DNA of 10,475 nt, from assembly GCA_947446335.1 (NCBI GenBank), contig CANFGA010000064.1, positions 1 to 10,475 of the forward strand, given 5' to 3'. The notes beneath the pieces were generated by a model. It was not told where the DNA came from. It saw only the letters and a program-made list of their open reading frames with translations, and ran no database searches. The DNA comes from Oxalobacteraceae bacterium. GTDB lineage: Bacteria > Pseudomonadota > Gammaproteobacteria > Burkholderiales > Burkholderiaceae_D. Made by a program: the position numbers and the translations under genes. This document shows, piece after piece, positions 1 through 6,689 of the stretch; position 1 is the stretch's first letter, and every line of letters starts with the position of its first letter.

Positions 1-2
1 GC

Positions 3-722
3 GCCAAGAAAGTGGCGGGCGGCTACAGCATCTCGGGCAGCAAGATGTGGATTTCGAATTCCCCGATCGCCGATGTGTTCGTGGTCTGGGCCAAGGATGA
101 CGAAGGCCAGATCCGTGGCTTCATCCTGGAAAAAGGGATGAATGGCTTGAGCGCGCCTGCGATCCACGGCAAGTTCGGCTTGCGCGCATCGATCACCGGC
201 GAAATCGTCATGGATGGCGTGTTCTGTCCAGAAGAAAATGCTTTTCCCGACGTGCGCGGCTTGAAAGGCCCGTTCACCTGCCTCAATTCGGCCCGCTACG
301 GCATCGCCTGGGGCGCACTCGGTGCAGCCGAGGATTGCTTCCACCGCGCGCGCCAGTATGTGATGGACCGCCAGCAATTCGGTCGCCCGCTGGCCGCCAA
401 TCAATTGATTCAAAAGAAACTGGCCGACATGCTGACCGAAATCGCGCTCGGCTTGCAAGGCTGCTTGCAACTGGGCCGGATGAAGGATGATGGCAGCGCA
501 GCGGTCGACATCACCTCGATCATGAAGCGCAATTCCTGCGGCAAGTCGCTCGATATCGCGCGCATGGCACGCGACATGCTGGGAGGCAACGGTATATCGG
601 ACGAGTTCGGCATCATCCGCCACATGGTCAACCTGGAAGTGGTCAATACCTACGAAGGCACGCACGATATCCATGCGTTGATCCTGGGCCGGGCCATCAC
701 CGGCATCCAGGCTTTTTCCTGA
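3..722 (+). CDS. gcdH: Glutaryl-CoA dehydrogenase, C-terminal part (5' end outside window)
   Basis: Acyl-CoA dehydrogenase family flavoenzyme that oxidises and decarboxylates glutaryl-CoA to crotonyl-CoA in lysine/tryptophan catabolism, passing electrons to ETF. The reading frame is open to the first base of the window, so the start lies upstream; about 239 residues remain of a family length near 395. Seen: SGSKMWISNSPIADVFVVWA of the middle beta domain, the flavin-binding DRQQFGRPLAANQLIQ stretch in the C-terminal helical domain, MLGGNGISDEFGIIRH, and near the end NTYEGTHDIHALILGRAITG. The Glu in YEGTH (codon at 654-656) corresponds to the catalytic base, Glu370 of human GCDH. TYEGTHDIH together with NSPIADVFVVWAKDD points to GCDH rather than a short-chain acyl-CoA dehydrogenase. 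The gene ends 7 bp before a family III CoA-transferase gene, a pairing known from other proteobacterial glutarate pathways, which supports the substrate. Substrate-contacting residues in the N-terminal part cannot be checked here. Confidence 0.93.
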   Translation, partial: AKKVAGGYSISGSKMWISNSPIADVFVVWAKDDEGQIRGFILEKGMNGLSAPAIHGKFGLRASITGEIVMDGVFCPEENAFPDVRGLKGPFTCLNSARYGIAWGALGAAEDCFHRARQYVMDRQQFGRPLAANQLIQKKLADMLTEIALGLQGCLQLGRMKDDGSAAVDITSIMKRNSCGKSLDIARMARDMLGGNGISDEFGIIRHMVNLEVVNTYEGTHDIHALILGRAITGIQAFS

Positions 723-729
723 GAACACG

Positions 730-1950
730 ATGAGCCTGCTCCCCGATATCGTCGTGCTGGACTTGACGCGCGTACTGGCCGGACCCTGGTGCACGCAAAT
801 CCTGGCCGATTATGGCGCCACCGTCATCAAGATCGAAAAGCCCGGCGTCGGCGACGATACCCGCCATTGGGGTCCGCCCTATGCGCTGGATGCCGACGGC
901 AAGCCGGGCAGCGAAGCAGCTTATTACCTGTCAGCCAACCGCGGCAAGCAATCGGTGACGCTCGATTTTTCAAAACCCGAGGGCGCCGCGCTGCTGCGCC
1001 AACTGGTGGCGCAAGCCGATGTCTTGATCGAGAACTACAAGGTCGGCAGTTTGAAAAAGTACGGACTCGATTACGCGGCGCTCAAGGAAATCAATCCGCG
1101 CCTGATCTATTGTTCGATCACCGGTTTCGGCCAGAGCGGCCCGTACGCGGCGCGCCCGGGCTATGATTTTGCGATCCAGGCCATCGGCGGCTTGATGAGC
1201 ATCACCGGCGAAGCCGACGACATGCCGGGAGGCGGGCCGCAAAAGGTCGGCATCGCCGTGGTCGACCTGACTACCGGCATGTATGCCTGCACCGCCATCC
1301 TGGCGGCGCTGGCGAACCGGGGAAGCAGCGGCCTGGGCCGCTACATCGATGTCGCGCTGCTCGATGTGCAGGTCGCGATGCAAGCCAATGTCGGGATGAA
1401 TTACCTGGTCAGCGACAAGTTGCCCAAGCGCTGGGGCAATGCGCATCCGAACATCGTGCCCTATCAAGCGTTCAAGACCGGTGACGGCAACATCGTCATC
1501 GCGGTCGGCAACGATGGCCAGTTTGCCAGCCTGTGCCGGGTGCTGGGCAAGCCGGAATGGAGTGCAGATGTGCGCTTTGCCAGCAATCCGGCGCGCGTCG
1601 AACAGCGCGAACTGCTGTTGCCGATGATCGCCCAAGCGCTGCAAGAGTGGTCGAGCCAGGCGCTGGCCGAAGCCTTGGACGCGGTCGGCGTGCCTTGCGG
1701 CCCGATCAACAATCTGGCCCAGGTCTATGCCGACCCGCAGGTGCAGGCGCGCCAGATGCGCTGCGATGTCGCGCACCCCAGCCTGGGCAGCGTGCCTCAG
1801 GTGCGCCATCCGGTGCTGTTTTCAGGCGATGCGATCGTTGCCATGCGCTCGCCGCCGACGCTGGGGCAGCACACCGATGCAGTGCTCACAGAGCAGCTCG
1901 GGCTGCAAGCCGATCAGATCAAGGCCTTGCGGCGCCAGGGACTGGTGTAA
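730..1950 (+). CDS. Family III CoA-transferase (CaiB/BaiF), probable succinyl-CoA:glutarate CoA-transferase
   Basis: A 406-residue CaiB/BaiF enzyme, the usual family length. These enzymes move CoA between acyl donors and acids through an aspartyl-CoA thioester. Seen: N-terminal PDIVVLDLTRVLAGPWCTQILADYGATVIKIEKP, the typical Rossmann-like opening; SANRGKQSVTLDF; GFGQSGPYAARPGYDFAIQA; and VVDLTTGMYA, whose Asp179 aligns with the nucleophilic Asp169 of formyl-CoA transferase. The ATG lies 7 bp after the gcdH stop, preceded only by a weak GAGA, so translation is probably linked to gcdH. Known context: a CoA-transferase of this family sits beside gcdH in Pseudomonas (gcdG) and the human homologue SUGCT makes glutaryl-CoA from glutarate and succinyl-CoA. 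The substrate here is therefore inferred from the neighbour, not from specificity residues. Other dicarboxylates remain possible. A bidirectional terminator follows. Confidence 0.9.
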   Translation: MSLLPDIVVLDLTRVLAGPWCTQILADYGATVIKIEKPGVGDDTRHWGPPYALDADGKPGSEAAYYLSANRGKQSVTLDFSKPEGAALLRQLVAQADVLIENYKVGSLKKYGLDYAALKEINPRLIYCSITGFGQSGPYAARPGYDFAIQAIGGLMSITGEADDMPGGGPQKVGIAVVDLTTGMYACTAILAALANRGSSGLGRYIDVALLDVQVAMQANVGMNYLVSDKLPKRWGNAHPNIVPYQAFKTGDGNIVIAVGNDGQFASLCRVLGKPEWSADVRFASNPARVEQRELLLPMIAQALQEWSSQALAEALDAVGVPCGPINNLAQVYADPQVQARQMRCDVAHPSLGSVPQVRHPVLFSGDAIVAMRSPPTLGQHTDAVLTEQLGLQADQIKALRRQGLV

Positions 1951-1975
1951 GCGCCGTGAATCAGCGGTCGAATTG

Positions 1976-2007
1976 AAAAAGCCCGCATCTCACGATGCGG
2001 GCTTTTT
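1976..2007. terminator. Bidirectional rho-independent terminator between the CoA-transferase gene and clpA
   Basis: A perfect inverted repeat: AAAAAGCCCGCATC, loop TCAC, GATGCGGGCTTTTT. The GC core is 9 bp, flanked by A5 on one side and T5 on the other, so it can work in both directions. It lies 26 bp after the CoA-transferase stop and 17 bp beyond the clpA stop, exactly between two convergent genes. Confidence 0.9.
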
Positions 2008-2023
2008 GCTGCGGGTCTGTAGC

Positions 2024-4327
2024 TTAATCGACTTCCACGGTCTCCGGCGGCAGCGTCGGTGGCGGCGCCGTGTCGGACTGAGGAAACTCGAGCTTGACCT
2101 GATCCTTGTCGTCGAGGTCGACGGTGACCTTGCCGCCGCTGACCAGGCGACCGAACAGCAGTTCGTCGGCCAGCGCCTTGCGGATCATGTCCTGGATCAG
2201 GCGCGCCATCGGCCGCGCCCCCATCAATGGATCGAACCCTTTCTTGGCAAGAAACTTGCGCAGGTCCTCGGTGAAGATCGCATCGACTTTCTTTTCATGC
2301 AACTGCTCTTCGAGCTGCATCAGGAACTTGTCGACAACGCGCAAGATGATGTCTTCATCGAGCGCCCGGAAACTGATCGTGGCATCGATACGATTGCGAA
2401 ATTCCGGCGTAAACATGCGCTTGATGTCAGCCATCTCGTCGCCAGCCTGCTTCGAGTTGGTGAAGCCGATCGCATGTTTTTGCAAGCTCTCGGCACCCGC
2501 ATTGGTGGTCATGATCAAGATCACGTTGCGGAAGTCCGCCTTGCGGCCATTGTTGTCGGTCAAGGTACCGTGATCCATCACTTGCAGCAAGATATTGAAG
2601 ATGTCCGGATGGGCCTTCTCTATCTCGTCGAGCAACAGCACCGCATGCGGTTTTTTCGTGATCGCTTCGGTCAGCAAGCCACCCTGGTCGAATCCGACAT
2701 AACCCGGCGGCGCCCCGATCAATCGACTCACCGCATGGCGCTCCATGTATTCGGACATGTCGAAACGGATCAGGTCGATGCCGAGAATGAATGCGAGTTG
2801 CTTCGCGACCTCGGTCTTGCCAACGCCGGTCGGACCGGAGAACAGGAAGGACCCGATCGGCTTGTCGGTCTTGCCCAGGCCGGCGCGTGCCATCTTGATT
2901 GCAGAGGCCAGCGCTTCGATCGCCGGCTCCTGGCCGAACACGACATTGCGCAAGTCGCGATCGATCGTTTGCAGCTTGCTGCGATCGTCCTGATTGACCG
3001 TTTGCGGCGGGATGCGCGCGATTTTCGCGATGATATCTTCGATCTCGGCCTTGCCGATCGTCTTTTTCTGCTTGGACTTGGGCAAAATGCGCTGCGCTGC
3101 ACCAGCTTCGTCGATGACATCGATCGCCTTGTCAGGCAAATGACGGTCATTGATGAAGCGCGCCGACAGTTCAGCGGCCGTCGTCAAGGCCAGGGCCGAA
3201 TACTTGACGCCGTGATGCTCTTCAAAGCGCGACTTCAAGCCGCGCAAGATCTGTATCGTCTGCTCGACGGTAGGCTCGTTGACATCGACCTTCTGGAAAC
3301 GGCGCGACAATGCATGGTCTTTCTCGAACACGCCGCGATACTCGGTGTACGTGGTCGCACCGATGCATTTCAACTGGCCATTCGACAATGCCGGCTTGAG
3401 CAGATTCGATGCATCGAGCGTGCCGCCGGAAGCCGAACCGGCACCGATGATGGTGTGGATTTCATCGATGAACAAGATGCCGTTCGGATTGTCTTTCAGC
3501 TGCTTCAGCACTGCCTTCAGGCGTTGCTCGAAATCGCCGCGGTATTTGGTACCGGCCAGCAAGGCGCCCATGTCGAGCGAATACACGACGGCATTTTGCA
3601 AGATTTCAGGCACATCGCCTTGCGTCACGCGCCATGCCAAGCCTTCGGCGATCGCGGTCTTGCCCACGCCGGCTTCGCCAACGAGCAGCGGGTTGTTCTT
3701 GCGACGACGGCACAGAATCTGGATCACGCGATCGATTTCACTCTCGCGCCCGATCAAGGGATCGATGCGCCCTTCGGCAGCAGCCTTGTTCAGGTTTTGC
3801 GTGAATTGGTCGAGCGGACTTTCCTTGGGCTGGCCTTCGACCTGCGCTTCCTCGACGCCTTCCGGCGCCTTTTGCATGTCGACTTGCTGATCCTTGCGTA
3901 CGCCGTGCGAGATGAAATTGACGACATCGAGGCGCGTCACGCCCTGCTGGTGCAGGTAGTAGACGGCATGCGAGTCTTTCTCGCCAAAGATGGCGACCAG
4001 CACATTGGCACCGGTGACTTCCTTCTTGCCATTCGATGCCGACTGCACGTGCATGATCGCGCGCTGAATCACGCGCTGAAAGCCCAGCGTGGGCTGGGTA
4101 TCGACTTCACCGCTGCCGGGCACGGTCGGGGTGTTGTCGCCGATAAAATTGGTCAAGGTCTTGCGCAAGTCGTCTATATTGACCGCGCAGGCACGCAAGA
4201 CTTCGGCTGCCGATGGATTATCGAGCAATGCCAGCAGCAAGTGCTCTACCGTGATGAATTCATGCCGTGCTTGCCTCGCTTCGACAAACGCCATGTGCAA
4301 ACTTACTTCCAGTTCTTGCGCAATCAT
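2024..4327 (-). CDS. clpA: ATP-dependent Clp protease ATP-binding subunit ClpA
   Basis: AAA+ unfoldase (767 aa; E. coli ClpA has 758) that forms a hexamer, unfolds substrates and threads them into ClpP in the cytosol. Seen: an N-terminal Clp_N domain (MIAQELEVSLHMAFVEARQ, about 1-145), an acidic/Gln-rich linker (about 146-172), D1 with Walker A GEAGVGKT (217-224, Lys223) and Walker B ILFIDE (284-289), and D2 with Walker A GPTGVGKT (498-505, Lys504) and Walker B LLLDE (564-568). PEFRNRID (641-648) holds the sensor/Arg-finger region, and the D2-small domain follows. The ClpP-docking loop reads IGF (620-622), not IGL as in E. coli. The start at 4327 was chosen because the family begins MIAQELE; an in-frame ATG at 4402 would add 25 unrelated residues antisense inside clpS. 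GGAGG lies 4 nt before this ATG. The start overlaps the clpS stop as ATGA, so the two are probably translationally coupled. Confidence 0.97.
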   Translation of the reverse strand: MIAQELEVSLHMAFVEARQARHEFITVEHLLLALLDNPSAAEVLRACAVNIDDLRKTLTNFIGDNTPTVPGSGEVDTQPTLGFQRVIQRAIMHVQSASNGKKEVTGANVLVAIFGEKDSHAVYYLHQQGVTRLDVVNFISHGVRKDQQVDMQKAPEGVEEAQVEGQPKESPLDQFTQNLNKAAAEGRIDPLIGRESEIDRVIQILCRRRKNNPLLVGEAGVGKTAIAEGLAWRVTQGDVPEILQNAVVYSLDMGALLAGTKYRGDFEQRLKAVLKQLKDNPNGILFIDEIHTIIGAGSASGGTLDASNLLKPALSNGQLKCIGATTYTEYRGVFEKDHALSRRFQKVDVNEPTVEQTIQILRGLKSRFEEHHGVKYSALALTTAAELSARFINDRHLPDKAIDVIDEAGAAQRILPKSKQKKTIGKAEIEDIIAKIARIPPQTVNQDDRSKLQTIDRDLRNVVFGQEPAIEALASAIKMARAGLGKTDKPIGSFLFSGPTGVGKTEVAKQLAFILGIDLIRFDMSEYMERHAVSRLIGAPPGYVGFDQGGLLTEAITKKPHAVLLLDEIEKAHPDIFNILLQVMDHGTLTDNNGRKADFRNVILIMTTNAGAESLQKHAIGFTNSKQAGDEMADIKRMFTPEFRNRIDATISFRALDEDIILRVVDKFLMQLEEQLHEKKVDAIFTEDLRKFLAKKGFDPLMGARPMARLIQDMIRKALADELLFGRLVSGGKVTVDLDDKDQVKLEFPQSDTAPPPTLPPETVEVD

Positions 4328-4626
4328 ACTTCCTCCATCACACATTGCAGGGGATGTCCCGCCTCGCGCGCATGCGCCAAGACAAACTCCACTTTGGTAC
4401 ACGCTACATCTTTAGAGAACACGCCGCACACGCCTTTGCCGTAGCGATGAACGCTGAGCATGATGTGCGTCGCAGTTTCACGGTCTTTGTTGAAATACTC
4501 CTGTATCACGGCGACCACGAATTCCATTGGAGTGTAGTCATCGTTCAACAGTGCCACCTGGAACAACGGGGGCGGTTTCAGCGTCTGCCGCTCGAGCAGA
4601 ATTTCTGTATCGTGCTTGGTTGCCAT
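4324..4626 (-). CDS. clpS: ATP-dependent Clp protease adaptor ClpS
   Basis: A 100-residue adaptor that binds N-degron substrates (N-terminal Leu, Phe, Tyr, Trp) and delivers them to the ClpA N-domain. Seen: a flexible N-terminal arm (1-20) ending in KPPPLFQVALLNDDYTPMEF, with the pocket residues Asn28, Asp29, Asp30, Thr32, Pro33, Met34 and His60 matching E. coli Asn34, Asp35, Asp36, Thr38, Pro39, Met40 and His66 with a constant offset of 6. HRYGKGVCGVF and the A...V helix complete the fold. No Shine-Dalgarno is visible before the ATG at 4626: the preceding bases are TAGAAT followed by AAGCGT. The start is fixed by the length of the family's N-terminal arm. It is the first gene of a clpS-clpA operon and diverges from the cold-shock gene, the same arrangement as E. 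coli cspD/clpS/clpA. Confidence 0.96.
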   Translation of the reverse strand: MATKHDTEILLERQTLKPPPLFQVALLNDDYTPMEFVVAVIQEYFNKDRETATHIMLSVHRYGKGVCGVFSKDVACTKVEFVLAHAREAGHPLQCVMEEV

Positions 4627-4632
4627 ACGCTT

Positions 4633-4638
4633 ATTCTA
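4633..4638 (-). promoter_or_regulatory. Possible clpS -10 box very close to the start codon
   Basis: On the minus strand TAGAAT (5 of 6 to TATAAT) ends 6 nt before the clpS ATG, and there is no Shine-Dalgarno between them. If used, transcription would begin at or within a base or two of the ATG. The -35 match at normal spacing is poor (CGTTGC at 17 bp, TTGCAT at 15 bp). It is suggestive only; a promoter further upstream is equally possible. Confidence 0.3.
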
Positions 4639-4648
4639 ATGCTTTCGG

Positions 4649-4660
4649 GTTGCATGCAAC
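4649..4660. promoter_or_regulatory. 12-bp perfect palindrome upstream of clpS
   Basis: GTTGCATGCAAC is a perfect dyad placed 22 bp before the clpS ATG, where it would cover the -35 region of the possible TAGAAT promoter. It may be a repressor or activator site. No regulator is identified from sequence. Confidence 0.35.
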
Positions 4661-4800
4661 GGCTAAAAATCAGGCCCGTTTCGAATTAAATTCATCTTAC
4701 GCGCTTTTTTACCTGACTGCAGATGGCGCCCTGTTCTGCAAAATCAAGACGAATTTTTCACAATATTGGAAAGAAAGTGATGGCAAGAGCATAAAAGGGC

Positions 4801-4829
4801 TTGACTTCAATATTTATTCCGCGAACAAT
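4801..4829 (+). promoter_or_regulatory. Candidate sigma70 promoter of the cold-shock gene
   Basis: TTGACT (4801-4806, 5 of 6 to the -35 consensus), a 17-bp spacer, then AACAAT (4824-4829, 4 of 6 to the -10 consensus). Start of transcription near 4836 would give a leader of about 108 nt before the ATG at 4944. Long leaders of this kind are typical of cold-shock mRNAs, where they act in temperature-dependent translation. Confidence 0.4.
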
Positions 4830-4943
4830 AGGACATCGACTGGTGCAAGGTGGCCTGCTTGATAAGAAAGTATGCGTCGAGAAGGGGCAAGGCTTTTCTT
4901 GCTTTTATGGCATTGTTATTTGTTTTTATTGAAAGTTATTTTT

Positions 4944-5147
4944 ATGGCAACAGGTACAGTTAAGTGGTTCAATGATTCCAAAGGTTTTGGTTTCATCACG
5001 CCAGATGATGGCGGCGAAGATTTGTTTGCGCACTTCTCGGCAATCAACATGAACGGCTTCAAAACCCTCAAAGAAGGTCAAAAAGTCCAGTTCGAAGTCA
5101 CACAAGGCCCTAAAGGCAAACAAGCATCGAATATTCAAGCTGCCTGA
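4944..5147 (+). CDS. Cold-shock domain protein, CspA/CspD family
   Basis: A 67-residue single cold-shock domain, a five-stranded OB fold that binds single-stranded nucleic acid in the cytosol. Seen: MATGTVKWFN opening, RNP1 KGFGFI (13-18), RNP2 LFAHF (27-31), and QGPKGKQASNIQ at the end. The GGEDLFAH...TLKEGQ.VQF.V.QGPKG pattern is nearer to E. coli CspD than to CspA (DVFVHF, SGAKG), and the position divergent from clpS matches cspD. Many betaproteobacterial CspA proteins share these residues, however, so I do not fix the symbol. The start at 4944 is set by the family N-terminus; upstream only a weak GAAAG, 8 nt away in T-rich sequence, could serve as ribosome site. Probable roles are RNA chaperone activity in cold or stationary phase. 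A bidirectional terminator follows. Confidence 0.93.
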   Translation: MATGTVKWFNDSKGFGFITPDDGGEDLFAHFSAINMNGFKTLKEGQKVQFEVTQGPKGKQASNIQAA

Positions 5148-5168
5148 TTTTTTCAGGTGCTGGAAATG

Positions 5169-5193
5169 AAAAACCCCGCAATGCGGGGTTTTT
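5169..5193. terminator. Bidirectional terminator between the cold-shock gene and icd
   Basis: AAAAACCCCGC, loop AAT, GCGGGGTTTTT, with the T-run continuing to 5195. The 6-bp GC core plus A5/T5 flanks suits both convergent genes. It starts 21 bp after the cold-shock stop. Confidence 0.88.
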
Positions 5194-5198
5194 TTCAT

Positions 5199-5224
5199 TC
5201 AGGCATGAGCGTGCTCATGCCTGA
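5199..5224. repeat. Second inverted repeat beside the icd terminator
   Basis: TCAGGCATGAGC, 2-base spacer GT, GCTCATGCCTGA: a perfect 12-bp dyad lying 5 bp beyond the icd stop. On the icd strand it forms the first hairpin and the A/T-flanked hairpin at 5169-5193 the second, giving a tandem two-hairpin 3' end. It has no T-run of its own, so it may protect the 3' end of icd mRNA rather than terminate. Confidence 0.75.
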
Positions 5225-5229
5225 CAACA

Positions 5230-6483
5230 TTACATGTGCTCGATCAAGACCTCGCCGAAGCCCGAGCATGACACCTGAGTGGCGCCTTCCATCAGGCGCG
5301 CAAAGTCATAAGTGACGCGCTTGGATGCGATCGATTTTTGCATCGACGCAATGATCAAGTCAGCCGCTTCGAGCCAGCCCATGTGGCGCAGCATCATTTC
5401 AGCCGACAGGATCAGCGAACCCGGGTTCACGTAATCCTTGCCGGCATATTTTGGCGCCGTGCCATGGGTCGCTTCAAACATCGCGACCGAGTCCGACAAG
5501 TTCGCGCCCGGAGCGATGCCGATGCCACCAACTTGCGCCGCGAGGGCATCCGAGATGTAATCGCCGTTCAGGTTCAGCGTGGCAATCACGCTGTACTCGG
5601 CAGGACGCAACAGAATTTGCTGCAGGAATGCGTCGGCAATCACATCCTTGACGATGATGTCGCGCCCCGTGTTGGGATTCTTGAACTTGCTCCATGGGCC
5701 GCCATCGATCAATTCTGCGCCGAATTCCTTCTGTGCCAGGCCATAAGCCCAGTCGCGGAAGCCGCCTTCGGTATACTTCATGATGTTACCTTTGTGCACG
5801 ATCGTCACCGAAGGCTTGTCATTGTCGATCGCATACTGGATCGCCTTGCGCACCAGGCGCTCGGTGCCCTCGCGCGATACCGGCTTGATGCCGATGCCGG
5901 AAGACTCGGGGAAGCGGATCTTGGTGACACCCATTTCATTGATCAGGAAATCGATCAGTTTCTTGGCGCTGGCAGAGCCTTGCTCGAATTCGATGCCGGC
6001 GTAGATGTCTTCCGAGTTTTCGCGGAAAATCACCATATCGGTTTTTTCCGGCTCTTTCACTGGTGAAGGCACGCCCTTGAAATAGCGTACCGGACGCAGG
6101 CACACATACAGGTCGAGTTGCTGGCGCATCGCAACGTTGAGCGAGCGAATGCCCCCGCCGACAGGCGTGGTCAACGGACCCTTGATCGAGACCACGTAGT
6201 CTTTCAACACGCTCAGCGTTTCTTCCGGCAACCAGACATCGGGACCATACACCGACGTCGCTTTTTCACCGGCAAAAATCTCCATCCAGCTGATCTTGCG
6301 CTTGCCGTCATAGGCCTTGGCAACGGCAGCATCGATGACCTTGATCATGACAGGGCTGATGTCGACGCCGGTGCCATCGCCTTCGATGTAAGGAATGACA
6401 GGATTGTCTGGTACATTCAACGAAAAGTCGGCATTGACGGTGATTTTTTTGCCGTCAGCAGGTACAGTGATATGTTGATACAT
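5230..6483 (-). CDS. icd: Isocitrate dehydrogenase, NADP-dependent
   Basis: A 417-residue homodimeric type I isocitrate dehydrogenase, converting isocitrate to 2-oxoglutarate and CO2 in the TCA cycle (E. coli Icd has 416). Seen: PYIEGDGTGVDISPVM near the N-terminus; substrate-binding Ser114, Asn116, Arg120, Arg130 and Arg154; catalytic Tyr161 and Lys231; Mg-binding Asp308 and Asp312; and HGTAPKYAG at 340-348. The coenzyme residues Lys345, Tyr346, Val352, Tyr392 and Arg396 match the NADP set of E. coli (Lys344, Tyr345, Val351, Tyr391, Arg395), which shows NADP rather than NAD use. Ser114 in GIRSLNVAMRQ equals the Ser113 phosphorylated by AceK in E. coli, so control by phosphorylation is possible; no aceK is in the window. 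AGGAG lies 6 nt before the ATG at 6483. The upstream region carries an ATAAGAC operator-like element. Confidence 0.98.
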   Translation of the reverse strand: MYQHITVPADGKKITVNADFSLNVPDNPVIPYIEGDGTGVDISPVMIKVIDAAVAKAYDGKRKISWMEIFAGEKATSVYGPDVWLPEETLSVLKDYVVSIKGPLTTPVGGGIRSLNVAMRQQLDLYVCLRPVRYFKGVPSPVKEPEKTDMVIFRENSEDIYAGIEFEQGSASAKKLIDFLINEMGVTKIRFPESSGIGIKPVSREGTERLVRKAIQYAIDNDKPSVTIVHKGNIMKYTEGGFRDWAYGLAQKEFGAELIDGGPWSKFKNPNTGRDIIVKDVIADAFLQQILLRPAEYSVIATLNLNGDYISDALAAQVGGIGIAPGANLSDSVAMFEATHGTAPKYAGKDYVNPGSLILSAEMMLRHMGWLEAADLIIASMQKSIASKRVTYDFARLMEGATQVSCSGFGEVLIEHM

Positions 6484-6576
6484 CGTGATCTCCTAAGTTG
6501 GGCGCACCGCCAGCGATCCGAAGAAAGCGGGAAGGCACGATCTGCAATCTGAATGAGTTACAATATTTTTGCCCTC

Positions 6577-6598
6577 AGTCTTCTATAAGACATAAGAC
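6577..6598. promoter_or_regulatory. Operator-like ATAAGAC element between icd and rluE
   Basis: GTCTTCTATAAGAC (6578-6591) is a 14-bp imperfect dyad matching at 12 of 14 positions, with 5-bp arms GTCTT/AAGAC. ATAAGAC is then repeated directly (6585-6591 and 6592-6598). It lies about 95-115 bp upstream of the icd start. I recall similar TCTTATA-type palindromes near TCA and methylcitrate genes of Burkholderiales, probably bound by GntR-family regulators, but cannot verify it here. A weak -10-like TATTGT for icd (minus strand, 6565-6560) would place the element over its -35 region. Confidence 0.45.
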
Positions 6599-6689
6599 AA
6601 CCGTTTCACATTATGCACCAGTATTTCACAACACGCCACGCTTTTGCACCAGCGGCGCCTGCTGGCCACCCACCGTACCCACTACCAGC

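Larger units (their letters stand above)
4627..4943. other. Divergent intergenic region between clpS and the cold-shock gene
   Basis: About 317 bp, more AT-rich than its surroundings, with no supportable gene. The clpS-proximal part holds the palindrome and the TAGAAT box. The csp-proximal part holds a promoter candidate at 4801-4829 and a roughly 110-nt A/T-rich leader. Within that leader a weak hairpin (GCAAG 4887-4891, CTTGC 4898-4902, 6-nt loop) is followed by TTTT. An ATG at 4872 in frame with the cold-shock gene would add 24 residues unlike the family and is not taken as a start. Confidence 0.6.

Noticed and set aside
970..1809. Minus-strand open frame of 279 codons antisense to the CoA-transferase gene
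   Set aside because: It is rich in Ala, Arg, Gln and His as expected for the reverse frame of a GC-biased gene, with no domain and no ribosome site.
1727..4444. Plus-strand open frame of 905 codons running antisense to clpA
   Set aside because: It is an antisense shadow of clpA, whose full-length protein matches its family in every motif. The antisense translation shows no recognisable domain and runs on from inside the CoA-transferase gene.
4527..4862. Plus-strand open frame of 111 codons covering clpS antisense and the clpS/csp intergenic region
   Set aside because: The first part is antisense to clpS, there is no ribosome site, and the remainder resembles translated AT-rich non-coding DNA.
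4887..4906. Small hairpin followed by TTTT in the cold-shock leader, as a possible attenuator
   Set aside because: The stem is only 5 bp with a 6-nt loop and four T residues, too weak to call a terminator or a thermosensor from sequence alone.
4872..4943. In-frame upstream ATG that would give the cold-shock protein a 24-residue hydrophobic, signal-peptide-like extension
   Set aside because: Cold-shock domain proteins start at the MATGTVKWFN position and act in the cytosol. The sequence is an AT-rich leader and the apparent hydrophobicity follows from T-rich codons.
5338..6066. Plus-strand open frame of 242 codons antisense to icd
   Set aside because: Shadow of icd, which is complete with all catalytic and coenzyme residues; the antisense product has no known domain.
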